Below, piece after piece: positions 26,807 through 35,847 of a stretch of 64,000 bases of DNA. Both the position numbers and the translations under genes were made by a program. The stretch covers positions 806,001-870,000 of the forward strand of contig NZ_CP130060.1 of NCBI RefSeq assembly GCF_030644385.1. Direction: 5' to 3'. Position 1 is the first letter of the stretch; each line of letters opens with the position of its first letter. Source of the DNA: Stomatobaculum sp. F0698 (GTDB lineage: Bacteria > Bacillota > Clostridia > Lachnospirales > Lachnospiraceae). The notes below the pieces were generated by a model. That model had not been told where the DNA came from. It searched no databases and saw only the letters and a program-made list of their open reading frames with translations.

Positions 26807-28692
26807 TTAAAACGTTCGGTAAATATTTGGGGAAGAAATACCGCCTCATTTCCCTGCTTGCCGTTTTCGGCATGGTTATGGAAGTGGTGGTGGAAAATTT
26901 GGTGCCTCTTGTCATGGCGAATCTCATTGACAATGGCATTCAGGCACAAAATTTTAATGTTGTGCTCCGGGCGGGCGGACTCATGGTGGCGCTCGCGCTC
27001 TTCGGCCTGCTCTTCGGTTCGATCGGCGGTTATTTTGCGGCGGATGCTGCGGCGGGACTTGCCGCAAGCCTTCGGAGCGGGATTTACAGAAGCGTGCAGC
27101 GCTTTTCGTTCGGCAATCTCGATAAATACTCGACCGCGGGCCTCGTAACGCGGCTCACGACGGATGTCTCCAACATCCAAAACTCCTATCAGATGATACT
27201 GCGGACCTGCATGCGGGCGCCTGCCACGTTGATTTTCACGCTTGCGCTCACCTTCAGCATCAGCCGGAAGCTTTCGATGATTTTTCTGGTCGCACTCGGC
27301 TTTCTTCTGATTGTGCTCGTCTTGGTCATCAAATTTGCGGACAAGGCGTTCACGCGCGTCTTTTCGAAATACGATGCGTTGAATGCGAGCGTACAGGAAA
27401 ATGTGACCGGTATTCGCGTGGTCAAGAGTTTTGTGCGCGAAGAGTTCGAAATCGGAAGATTTAAGGTTTCCGCCGAGAATATCTATAAGCTCTTTGTGAA
27501 GGCGGAAGGACTGGTTTGCTTTATTTTCCCGGCCCTCTACCTCGCAGTCTACGGCTGCATGATCGGTATTTCCTGGTTCGGCGCGCATGAGGTCGTGGCG
27601 GGATCGCTCACCACGGGACAGCTGACCTCTTTCTTTACCTATATGATCAGCATTCTGATGTCGCTCATGATGCTGGCTATGGTCTTTGTCATGATCACAA
27701 TGTCGGTGGCAAGCGGACGGCGCATCGAAGAAGTGCTCTCGGAAATTCCGAAGATTCAGACGCCCGAACAGCCGATTACGGAAGTGGAAGACGGATCGGT
27801 GGTCTTTTCGAAGGTTTCGTTTTCCTACGGAAAGCGCGAGGAGCCGGTCGATTGGGATAATCCAAAGGAAGTCAGGAAACAGAAGGAAAAACAGGAGCGC
27901 ATGGCAGCCGTTGAAAACGGGACCATGACACGGGAAGAGGCGATGCGGCAGGACCCGGATTTCCGCGAGGAAGAGAATCCGCGCTTTGTGCTGAGCGATG
28001 TTACGCTTTCGGTGCGTTCCGGTGAGACCATCGGTATCATCGGCGGAACCGGTTCCTCGAAGACCTCTCTGGTCAGTCTGATTCCGCGTCTCTATGACGC
28101 GACCGAGGGCGAGGTTCTGGTCGGCGGCAAGAACGTAAAGACCTATGACTTAAAGGTGCTCCGAGACGCAGTCGGCATGGTGCTCCAGAAGAACACGCTG
28201 TTTTCCGGAACCATTTACGATAACCTTCGCTGGGGAAATCCCGATGCGAGCGATGCGGACTGCGAGGAGGCTTGCCGCCTTGCCTGTGCCGATGAGTTCG
28301 TGCGGAGTTTTCCGGACGGCTATAACACCTGGATCGAACAGGGCGGCAGCAATGTGTCCGGCGGACAGAAACAGCGTCTCTGCATTGCGAGAGCGCTCTT
28401 AAAGAAGCCGAAAATTCTGATTCTCGACGACTCGACCAGCGCAGTCGATACCGCGACGGATGCTTCCATACGCAAGGCATTCCGGGAGAAGATTCCGAAT
28501 ACAACGAAGTTCATCATCTCCCAGCGCATTTCGGGCGTAAAGGATGCGGATCGCATTCTGGTGCTCGATGAGGGACGGGTGAGCGGTTTCGGCACCCACG
28601 AAGAATTGTTAAAAGACAACGAGATTTACGCCTCTGTGGTTGCCGCGCAGACAGAGGGCGGCGGCGACTTTGACGAGAGAGAGGAGGCGTAA
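26803..28692 (+). CDS. ABC exporter half-transporter A (degenerate ATPase site)
   Basis: A 629-residue half-transporter with six membrane helices, then an ATPase domain. Walker A is GGTGSSKT, signature VSGGQKQR, Walker B ILILDDSTSAVD. The second acidic residue is Asp where catalytic Glu is usual, and the H-loop position is Gln (SQR, not AHR). This is the pattern of the non-hydrolysing subunit of heterodimeric exporters. A charged insert (around residues 345-375, rich in Glu, Lys, Arg) precedes the ATPase. It is 4 bp coupled to deoD and 4 bp ahead of half B. Drug or peptide export is likely; substrate unknown. Confidence 0.92.
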   Translation: MIKTFGKYLGKKYRLISLLAVFGMVMEVVVENLVPLVMANLIDNGIQAQNFNVVLRAGGLMVALALFGLLFGSIGGYFAADAAAGLAASLRSGIYRSVQRFSFGNLDKYSTAGLVTRLTTDVSNIQNSYQMILRTCMRAPATLIFTLALTFSISRKLSMIFLVALGFLLIVLVLVIKFADKAFTRVFSKYDALNASVQENVTGIRVVKSFVREEFEIGRFKVSAENIYKLFVKAEGLVCFIFPALYLAVYGCMIGISWFGAHEVVAGSLTTGQLTSFFTYMISILMSLMMLAMVFVMITMSVASGRRIEEVLSEIPKIQTPEQPITEVEDGSVVFSKVSFSYGKREEPVDWDNPKEVRKQKEKQERMAAVENGTMTREEAMRQDPDFREEENPRFVLSDVTLSVRSGETIGIIGGTGSSKTSLVSLIPRLYDATEGEVLVGGKNVKTYDLKVLRDAVGMVLQKNTLFSGTIYDNLRWGNPDASDADCEEACRLACADEFVRSFPDGYNTWIEQGGSNVSGGQKQRLCIARALLKKPKILILDDSTSAVDTATDASIRKAFREKIPNTTKFIISQRISGVKDADRILVLDEGRVSGFGTHEELLKDNEIYASVVAAQTEGGGDFDEREEA

Positions 28693-28696
28693 CGCG

Positions 28697-30583
28697 ATGG
28701 CAAACACGAAGAAAAAGGCAAATCTGGGTAACATTACCTCGCGGAGCATGCGACGCCTGACTTCCGGTATTTTGAAGGATTACGGCCTGCAGATGCTGAT
28801 TGTTCTGGTCTGTGTCATTGCGGCGGCTTTTGCGGATGCCTACGGCATGCTGTTCATTCAGAAACTGATAGACAACTATATCACCCCGCTATTGCATGCG
28901 GAGCAGCGTGATTTTGCGCCGCTTCTCGCTGCGCTGCAGCACATCTCGCTGATTTATCTGATTTCCGTGGTTGCGACCTACATCTATTCGATCCTCATGG
29001 TCTATGTGGGACAGGGGACGCTCCTCAAAATTCGGAAGCGCCTGTTTGCGCACATGGAGTCGCTGCCCATATCCTATTTTGATACGCATGCGCACGGAGA
29101 CATCATGTCGGTCTATACGAACGACACGGACACCTTGCGCCAGCTGATTGTCGAGGTGTTCCCGCAGCTCGCCAGCATGATTCTTTCCGTCGTTACGGTT
29201 CTCGCGAGCATGTTCCTTCTGCATGTTCCGCTCACGCTGATTGCGCTTGTTTTAACGGCGCTCATGCTCTTTATTTCCGGCAAGGTCGCGAATATCTCCG
29301 GCAAATATTTCGGCATTCAGCAGAAGGAGCTCGGCGGTCTGAACGGTTATATTGAAGAGATGATGGAGGGGCAGAAGGTTATCAAGGTTTTCTCCCATGA
29401 AGCGCAGAGCATTGCGGAGTTTGAACAGCGGAACCAAAAACTCAGGGATGCGAGCGCAAAAGCGAACGGCATTGCGAATGTCCTGATGCCGATTGCGGCG
29501 CAACTCGGTCGCCTGCAGTATGTGCTGATAGCGACGGTCGGCGCAATCTTTGCGCTGAACGGGAATTTCGGACTCAGCATCGGCACGCTCGTTGCCTTCA
29601 TGACCTTAAACCAGAACTTTACGCGCCCCATCACGCAGATTACGACCCAGCTGAATTCGGTTGCGATGGCGGCGGCAGGTGCCGACCGTATCTATCAGCT
29701 GCTCGATACACCGTCCGAGATTGACGAGGGTTATGTGACCCTGGTCCGTGTGATCAGAAATGCGGACGGTTCGCTCACCGAGACAGAAAAGCGTACCGGA
29801 CTCTGGGCGTGGCGGCATGTGCACAAGACGGATGGCAACGTGGAGCTGATTGAGTTGAAGGGACGCGTGGAACTCGAACATGTCGACTTCGGTTATGTGC
29901 CGGAGAAGACCGTGCTCCACGACATCAGCCTCTATGCGGAGAAGGGGCAGAAAATTGCCTTTGTCGGTTCGACCGGTGCCGGCAAGACGACCATCACGAA
30001 TCTCATCAACCGCTTCTACGAGATTCGGGAGGGAAAGATTCGCTACGACGGCATCAATATCTCAAAAATCAAAAAGGCGGATCTCCGCGCTTCGCTCGGC
30101 ATCGTACTGCAGGACACCAACCTCTTTACCGGCACGGTGATGGAGAATATCCGCTTCGGGCGTCTGGATGCGACGGATGAAGAGTGCATCGAAGCCGCAA
30201 AGCTCGCGAATGCGGACGGCTTCATCAACCGCCTGCCGGACGGCTATCAGACCATGCTCCGCGGCAACGGCGCAAATCTCTCGCAGGGACAGCGGCAGCT
30301 GCTCGCGATTGCGCGGGCTGCGGTTATGGATCCGCCGGCCTTGATTCTTGACGAGGCGACTTCTTCGATCGACAGCCGGACCGAGCAACTTGTGCAGCGC
30401 GGTATGGATTCCCTGATGAAGGGGCGCACTACCTTTGTGATCGCACATCGCCTTAGCACGATTAAAAATGCGGACTGTATCATGGTTATGGAGCAGGGAC
30501 GCATCATTGAGCGCGGCAATCATGATGAGTTGCTTTTGAAGAAGGGGCGCTATTACCGACTGTATACGGGAAAGCAAGCTTGA
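28697..30583 (+). CDS. ABC exporter half-transporter B (canonical Walker B Glu)
   Basis: A 628-residue partner of half A. It has six membrane helices, Walker A GSTGAGKT, Walker B LILDEATSSID with catalytic Glu and H-loop AHRLS. Its signature is LSQGQRQ, Gln replacing Gly, which is what heterodimers show in the subunit that completes the degenerate site. The start is ATG 28697, preceded by GAGAGGAGG; the start at 28640 in the same frame lies inside half A. A segment of about 50 residues between the membrane domain and ATPase (near 340-400) looks like a linker insert. No terminator was seen before pyrH. Confidence 0.92.
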   Translation: MANTKKKANLGNITSRSMRRLTSGILKDYGLQMLIVLVCVIAAAFADAYGMLFIQKLIDNYITPLLHAEQRDFAPLLAALQHISLIYLISVVATYIYSILMVYVGQGTLLKIRKRLFAHMESLPISYFDTHAHGDIMSVYTNDTDTLRQLIVEVFPQLASMILSVVTVLASMFLLHVPLTLIALVLTALMLFISGKVANISGKYFGIQQKELGGLNGYIEEMMEGQKVIKVFSHEAQSIAEFEQRNQKLRDASAKANGIANVLMPIAAQLGRLQYVLIATVGAIFALNGNFGLSIGTLVAFMTLNQNFTRPITQITTQLNSVAMAAAGADRIYQLLDTPSEIDEGYVTLVRVIRNADGSLTETEKRTGLWAWRHVHKTDGNVELIELKGRVELEHVDFGYVPEKTVLHDISLYAEKGQKIAFVGSTGAGKTTITNLINRFYEIREGKIRYDGINISKIKKADLRASLGIVLQDTNLFTGTVMENIRFGRLDATDEECIEAAKLANADGFINRLPDGYQTMLRGNGANLSQGQRQLLAIARAAVMDPPALILDEATSSIDSRTEQLVQRGMDSLMKGRTTFVIAHRLSTIKNADCIMVMEQGRIIERGNHDELLLKKGRYYRLYTGKQA

Positions 30584-30648
30584 GAAGCCGCGCCCCGCGT
30601 GCTATGATATTTCCAGATAAAAATGCACAGAGAAAAGGCGGAACAGGC

Positions 30649-31350
30649 ATGAAAAAGAGAAGAGTAATGCTGAAACTCTCCGGCGAAGCGCTTGCAAGCG
30701 CAAGCGGCAAGGGCTATGACGAGGCGGTGGTCCGCGACATTGCGCGGCAGGTGAAGCGCTCGGTCGATGCGGGCGTCGAGGTCGGCATTGTCATCGGCGG
30801 CGGCAACTACTGGAGAGGCAGAACCGGGACGGAGATTGCCCGCGTGAAGGCCGACCAGATCGGTATGCTTGCTACCATCATGAACTGCATCTATGTCTCG
30901 GAGATTTTCCGCGGCGAGGGCATGGAGACGGAGATATTCAGTCCCTTCTTCTGCGGCGCGATGACCGAGCTCTTTTCGGTCGACAAGGCGAATGCGCTTT
31001 TTGCGGCGGGGAAGGTGCTCTTCTTTGCGGGCGGCACGGGACACCCGTATTTCTCGACCGACACCGGGATTGCACTTCGCGCGGCGGAACTCGGCGTGGA
31101 CGAGATTTTGCTTGCAAAGTCAATCGACGGCGTTTACACGGCGGACCCGAAGCTCGATCCGAGCGCAAAGCGCTACGAAACCCTGACCATGCAGGAGATG
31201 ATCGACAAAAAACTCGGCGTCATCGACTTAACGGCGAGTGTACTCTGCATGGAAAATAAGATTCCGCTCGCAATTTTTGATTTGCACGGCGACAATGCAA
31301 TCGCGGATGCGCTCCGCGGCGTGATTCACGGCACAACGGTGACGGTATAA
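30649..31350 (+). CDS. pyrH: UMP kinase
   Basis: A 233-residue amino-acid-kinase-fold enzyme that makes UDP from UMP. It has KLSGEAL at the start, GGGNYWRG and the C-terminal half with GTGHPYFSTDTG and ASVLCMENKIPLAIFD. I chose ATG 30649 after AAAGGCGG; the start at 30580 belongs to the exporter's end. In many Firmicutes rpsB-tsf precede pyrH; here they do not. It is 21 bp ahead of frr. Confidence 0.95.
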   Translation: MKKRRVMLKLSGEALASASGKGYDEAVVRDIARQVKRSVDAGVEVGIVIGGGNYWRGRTGTEIARVKADQIGMLATIMNCIYVSEIFRGEGMETEIFSPFFCGAMTELFSVDKANALFAAGKVLFFAGGTGHPYFSTDTGIALRAAELGVDEILLAKSIDGVYTADPKLDPSAKRYETLTMQEMIDKKLGVIDLTASVLCMENKIPLAIFDLHGDNAIADALRGVIHGTTVTV

Positions 31351-31371
31351 CAAGATACCCTGGAGGATGAG

Positions 31372-31935
31372 ATGGCAGACTTAAAGGATACACTCAAAGA
31401 GTTGGAAGAGAGAATGAACAAGACGATTTCGTTCATGCAGGAAGAGTTCTCGGCAATCCGTGCCGGCAGAGCCAATCCGCATGTGCTGGATCGTATTACG
31501 GTCGATTACTACGGCACCCAGACCCCGCTTCAGCAGGTCGGCAATATCTCGGTGCCGGAGGCAAGACTGATTTTAATTCAGCCCTGGGATAAGAGTCTTT
31601 TGCGGGAGATTGAAAAGGCTATCCTTACCTCGGATCTCGGCATCAATCCGACAAACGACGGTTCTGTGATTCGTCTCCTGTTCCCGGAACTCACCGAGGA
31701 GCGCAGAAAGGCACTTGCCAAGGACATTCGGAAGAAAGGAGAGGCGGCAAAGGTTGCGGTGCGCAACATTCGCCGCGACGGCGCCGATGCCTTCAAGAAG
31801 ATGGAAAAGGCAAATGAGATTACCGAAGATGATCTCGCCGATGCGAACGAAAAGCTGCAGAAGCTGACGGACAAAGCGGTGGAGCGCATTGACAAGGCGG
31901 TCGAGGTCAAGGACAAGGAGCTTATGACAGTCTGA
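31372..31935 (+). CDS. frr: Ribosome recycling factor
   Basis: A 187-residue factor that splits post-termination ribosomes with EF-G. It has the coiled-coil N-terminus, FSAIRAGRANPHVLD, VPEARLILIQPWDKS and the C-terminal helical bundle with RRDGADAFKKMEKA. Its length is standard. GGAGGATGAG precedes the ATG. A terminator-like hairpin follows, so part of the transcription may stop before uppS. Confidence 0.96.
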   Translation: MADLKDTLKELEERMNKTISFMQEEFSAIRAGRANPHVLDRITVDYYGTQTPLQQVGNISVPEARLILIQPWDKSLLREIEKAILTSDLGINPTNDGSVIRLLFPELTEERRKALAKDIRKKGEAAKVAVRNIRRDGADAFKKMEKANEITEDDLADANEKLQKLTDKAVERIDKAVEVKDKELMTV

Positions 31936-31959
31936 CGTGCCGTTAAAGTGAAATCGAGT

Positions 31960-31986
31960 GGCGGTCCGAGCAGGACCGCCTTTTTC
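31960..31986 (+). terminator. Terminator or attenuator between frr and uppS
   Basis: GGCGGTCC / GGACCGCC stem with GAGCA loop and five T, 22 bp before the uppS start. Because no separate uppS promoter is evident, partial readthrough is expected. Confidence 0.75.
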
Positions 31987-32002
31987 AACATAGGGAGGCA
32001 GA

Positions 32003-32716
32003 ATGACAGAGCGTCTGGCGGGAAAAGTAATTCCCGAACACATTGCAATCATATTGGACGGAAACGGAAGATGGGCAGCGGAGCGCTCCCTGCCGCGCGC
32101 CATGGGACACAAGGCAGGCTGTGAGGCGGTGGAACAGACCGTGCGCGACTGCGCGGCGCTCGGCGTCAAGTACCTCACGGTCTACGGTTTTTCGACGGAA
32201 AACTGGAAACGTTCCGCCGAAGAAGTCGGTGCACTCATGCACCTCTTTCGCCTGTACTTAAAAAAGCTCTTAAAGGTCGCAAAGGAAGAGGGTTGTCGCT
32301 GCAAGATGATAGGCGATAAAGAGCGCTTTGCGCCGGATATCATCGAGAGCATTGACCGTCTGGTGGAGGAGACCAAGGACAATACGGGCATGACCTTTGT
32401 GATTGCGATCAATTACGGCGGTCGTGATGAACTGCGCCGCGCTTTTTTGCGTCTCCTGAACGAAAAGCGGAATAGCGGGGACACGAGTCTCACGGAAGAG
32501 GAGATTTCGAACAGCCTTGATACGGCGGGTATTCCGGACCCCGATCTTTTGATTCGCACGAGCGGTGAACTTCGCCTCTCCAATTTTCTGCTCTGGCAGC
32601 TTGCCTACAGCGAACTCTATGTCACGCCGCTCTATTGGCCGGACTTTAATCTAAGCGCGCTGGAAGACGCCATCCTCGCTTACAACCGGAGAGAGCGCCG
32701 CTTCGGCGGCAGATAA
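32003..32716 (+). CDS. uppS: Undecaprenyl diphosphate synthase
   Basis: A 237-residue cis-prenyltransferase that makes the C55 carrier lipid precursor for cell wall synthesis. HIAIILDGNGRWA at residues 13-25 holds the catalytic Asp, and the RTSGELRLSNF motif and the following region bind the diphosphate. Length and order agree with the family. Start ATG has GGGAGGC. Near-direct linkage to cdsA and dxr. Confidence 0.96.
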   Translation: MTERLAGKVIPEHIAIILDGNGRWAAERSLPRAMGHKAGCEAVEQTVRDCAALGVKYLTVYGFSTENWKRSAEEVGALMHLFRLYLKKLLKVAKEEGCRCKMIGDKERFAPDIIESIDRLVEETKDNTGMTFVIAINYGGRDELRRAFLRLLNEKRNSGDTSLTEEEISNSLDTAGIPDPDLLIRTSGELRLSNFLLWQLAYSELYVTPLYWPDFNLSALEDAILAYNRRERRFGGR

Positions 32717-32725
32717 GGAGGAGCC

Positions 32726-33574
32726 ATGTCCCGCTTACTGAATATCATCGGCAGCAAGAAATTTCGCCTTCGTCTGCTGAGCGGTCTTGTTCTGGTTTTG
32801 CTCGCCTTCCTGATACTCCGGCAGGGCGGCAAGCTTCTCTTTTTCAGCATGATGGCCATTTCTCTGGTCGGACAGTATGAACTGTACCGCGTGCTCAAGA
32901 TGGAGCGGGAACCGCTCGGTGCGGTCGGCTATCTGTCGAGCATAGGCTACTATCTGCTCTTACTCGTGCGCCATTACGACTACGGAATGCCGCTTATGAT
33001 AGGCACGCTGATGGCATTGATGGCGCTCTTTGTGCTGAGTTACCCGCGCTATCGCACGGAACAGATTGCCGTGGGGCTTATGGGCGTGCTCTATACAACC
33101 GTCATGTTTGCCTACGTGTACCGCGTGCGCAGCATGCCGCACGGCGCATATCTGGTCTGGCTCATCTTTATTTCGAGCTGGGGCTGTGACACCTGTGCCT
33201 ATGTGGTGGGTATGCTGCTGGGTTCCCATCACTTTGCGCCGGTGCTGAGCCCGAAAAAGACCTTGGAAGGCTCGATCGGCGGTGCGGTCGGCGCGGCACT
33301 GCTCGGCCTTGCGTTCGGAACTTTCCTGCGCGAGGAGCTCACGGAACTCGGCAATCCGGGCTTTGCCTGCCTCTTTGCCTGTGCCTTCGGCGCAGTTATT
33401 TCGCAGGTCGGCGATCTCGCGGCCTCGGCCATCAAGCGCGATCACGAGGTCAAGGATTACGGAGACCTGATTCCGGGGCACGGCGGTATCCTGGACCGCT
33501 TTGACAGCCTCTTATTTACGGCTCCTGCCATTTTCTTTGCTCTGTTTTTATACAGCCAAATTGTCCATCACTGA
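32726..33574 (+). CDS. cdsA: Phosphatidate cytidylyltransferase
   Basis: A 282-residue membrane enzyme that makes CDP-diacylglycerol from phosphatidate and CTP. It has multiple helices and the CdsA signature near the C-terminus, KRDHEVKDYGDLIPGHGGIL followed by DRFDS. Start ATG has AAGGAGGAG. It lies between uppS and dxr, 11 bp from dxr. Confidence 0.95.
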   Translation: MSRLLNIIGSKKFRLRLLSGLVLVLLAFLILRQGGKLLFFSMMAISLVGQYELYRVLKMEREPLGAVGYLSSIGYYLLLLVRHYDYGMPLMIGTLMALMALFVLSYPRYRTEQIAVGLMGVLYTTVMFAYVYRVRSMPHGAYLVWLIFISSWGCDTCAYVVGMLLGSHHFAPVLSPKKTLEGSIGGAVGAALLGLAFGTFLREELTELGNPGFACLFACAFGAVISQVGDLAASAIKRDHEVKDYGDLIPGHGGILDRFDSLLFTAPAIFFALFLYSQIVHH

Positions 33575-33584
33575 GGAGGACAGC

Positions 33585-34748
33585 ATGAGACATATTTCCA
33601 TACTCGGTTCCACCGGTTCCATCGGAACGCAGACGCTCGATGTGGCGCGCGCAAACGGCGACATTCGCGTTGAGGCGCTCGCGGCGCACGGGAACATTGC
33701 GCTGCTCGAGGCGCAGATTCGGGAATTTCATCCGCGCACGGTTTGTGTTTATGACGAAACAAAAGCGGCCGAGTTAAAGACCAAGGTTGCCGATACCAAG
33801 ACCAGAATCTGTGCGGGGCACGAGGGCCTTTTGGAGGTCGCGACCGAGGCAAAGGCGGAGACGCTTGTCACGGGAATCGTCGGCATGATAGGCATTGAGC
33901 CTACGGTAGCGGCGATACGTGAGGGCAAGAACATTGCGCTCGCAAATAAAGAAACGCTGGTCTGCGCGGGGCATCTCATCATGCCGCTCGCCGCGCGGGA
34001 AGGTGTCAAGATACTGCCGGTGGATTCGGAGCACTCGGCTATTTTTCAATGTCTTCGCGGCAACAAGAAGAATCGAATCCGGAAAGTTTTGCTGACGGCT
34101 TCCGGCGGTCCCTTCCGCGGCTATACGAGAAAACAGCTTGAGAAAGTAACGCTGAAAGATGCGCTGCGCCATCCGACCTGGAATATGGGGCACAAGGTGA
34201 CCATCGACTCCTCGACCATGGTGAACAAGGGGCTTGAGCTCATTGAGGCGCGCTGGCTCTTCGATGTCGAGGTAGATGACATTGAAGTTCTTGTGCAGCC
34301 CCAGAGCATTTTGCACTCTGCGGTCGAGTTCATGGACGGCGCGGTCATGGCGGAACTCGGGACGCCGGATATGAAGCTGCCCATCCAGTATGCCCTCTAT
34401 TACCCGAAGCGCAGGAAACTTTCCGGCAGCGAGCGCCTCAATCTGGCAGCGCTCGGAAAACTGGATTTCTCCGCGCCGGACTTTGAGGCTTTTCCCGGTC
34501 TCAAGCTTGCGTATCATGCGGGAAGAACGGGAGGCAGTTTGCCGACGGTGTTCAATGCGGCGAATGAGGTCGCGGTTCGCGCCTTCCTGAACGGAAAAAT
34601 CCGTTATTTGGAGATTGCGGCTTGCATTGCGGATGCGATGGAGCACCACGAGAAGGTGGGCATTTTAGCCTCGCCTACGGTTTCGGATATTCTGGCACTG
34701 CAGAAGACGACGGAACAGTGGCTCGCGGCACGCTATCATTTGGACTGA
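33585..34748 (+). CDS. dxr: 1-deoxy-D-xylulose 5-phosphate reductoisomerase
   Basis: A 387-residue enzyme of the MEP isoprenoid pathway. The NADPH-binding start ILGSTGSIGTQTLDVA and the metal/substrate region LPVDSEHSAIFQC and GGPFRGYTRKQLEKV are clear, as is ATWNMGHKVTIDSSTMVNKGLE-like sequence in the catalytic domain. Start ATG 33585 follows GAGGAGG; the 33501 start overlaps cdsA. Its product feeds IspD-IspF; ispG lies two genes later. Confidence 0.96.
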   Translation: MRHISILGSTGSIGTQTLDVARANGDIRVEALAAHGNIALLEAQIREFHPRTVCVYDETKAAELKTKVADTKTRICAGHEGLLEVATEAKAETLVTGIVGMIGIEPTVAAIREGKNIALANKETLVCAGHLIMPLAAREGVKILPVDSEHSAIFQCLRGNKKNRIRKVLLTASGGPFRGYTRKQLEKVTLKDALRHPTWNMGHKVTIDSSTMVNKGLELIEARWLFDVEVDDIEVLVQPQSILHSAVEFMDGAVMAELGTPDMKLPIQYALYYPKRRKLSGSERLNLAALGKLDFSAPDFEAFPGLKLAYHAGRTGGSLPTVFNAANEVAVRAFLNGKIRYLEIAACIADAMEHHEKVGILASPTVSDILALQKTTEQWLAARYHLD

Positions 34749-34770
34749 AACGAAGGAAGAGAGGGAGTCT

Positions 34771-35838
34771 GTGCAGCAGTTAATCAATGTCATCCTGTCA
34801 ATTTTACTCTTTGGCTTTATCATTTTTTTCCATGAGCTCGGGCATTTTCTCGCGGCGAGACTTTTCGGTGTCGGTGTGGTCAGTTTTTCGCTCGGGATGG
34901 GCCCCAAAATTCTCTCAGTGGAACGGGGCGGCACCGAGTATGCGATTCGTGCCGTGCCCTTTGGCGGCTTCTGTGCCATGTGCGGCGAGGATGAGGCAGC
35001 GGAGAAATTGAGTCCGGACGACTTCAATGCACATGCTCCTTGGCAGCGCTTTCTCATTTTAATTGCGGGGGCCTGCTTTAACTTTCTGCTTGCGTTTTTG
35101 CTCGCGGCCGTCCTGCTCGTGCAGACGGGCGTGGACAAACCCTACATCGGTAAACTGATGCCGGGTATGCCGGCAGAGGCGGCCGGACTGAAGCCCGGGG
35201 ACCGTATCCTCGCGGTCAACGGAAGCAAGGCCACCTTTTTCCGCGATGTATCGCTTCAACTGCAGTTCCATGCCGGAGAGCCGGTTACCTTCCGCTATGA
35301 GACAGCGGAAGGGGAGCTGCGGACGGTTACGGTAACACCGCAGTACCTCGAAGAGCAGGGGGGCTATTATACCGGCATCGTGTCTGCGGGAAGCACACCG
35401 GTCAAGGATCCGCTTTCGCTGGTTTACTACGCAGCGGGAGAAGTAAACCTCAACATACGCATGGCGATTCAGTCGGTGCGCATGCTTGTGAAGGGGGCGG
35501 TCTCCCCGAAAAATCTGACCGGACCTGTGGGCATTGTGCAGGCAATCAGCGATAACATGGATGCCGCGCGTCCTTACGGGCTTCGCGCGGTATTGCTCTC
35601 GCTGTTATCCTTCGGGCTTTTGCTCAGTGCGAACTTGGGGGTTATGAATCTCTTGCCGCTGCCGGCCTTGGACGGCGGAAGAGCGCTGCTCACAGCCGTT
35701 GAGGCGGTCATACGCCGACCGCTCAACCGAAAAATCGAGGCTATGGTTCACACGGCGGGCTTTGCCCTCTTGATGGGCCTCATGCTCTATGTGCTCTGGA
35801 ACGATGTCATGCGCATTGTGCAGCACACGGGCTTCTAA
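34771..35838 (+). CDS. rseP: Site-2 protease / RseP-type intramembrane metalloprotease
   Basis: A 355-residue membrane protease. The zinc motif HELGH is at residues 22-26, the second conserved motif NLLPLPALDGGR (LDG) near residue 300, and a PDZ domain (KPGDRILAVNGSKA) in the middle. The start is GTG at 34771, with GAGGGAG upstream and no better ATG. RseP/RasP cleaves membrane-bound anti-sigma factors or signal peptides. Its position between dxr and ispG is the common Firmicutes order. Confidence 0.94.
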   Translation: MQQLINVILSILLFGFIIFFHELGHFLAARLFGVGVVSFSLGMGPKILSVERGGTEYAIRAVPFGGFCAMCGEDEAAEKLSPDDFNAHAPWQRFLILIAGACFNFLLAFLLAAVLLVQTGVDKPYIGKLMPGMPAEAAGLKPGDRILAVNGSKATFFRDVSLQLQFHAGEPVTFRYETAEGELRTVTVTPQYLEEQGGYYTGIVSAGSTPVKDPLSLVYYAAGEVNLNIRMAIQSVRMLVKGAVSPKNLTGPVGIVQAISDNMDAARPYGLRAVLLSLLSFGLLLSANLGVMNLLPLPALDGGRALLTAVEAVIRRPLNRKIEAMVHTAGFALLMGLMLYVLWNDVMRIVQHTGF

Positions 35839-35847
35839 GGAGAAGAG

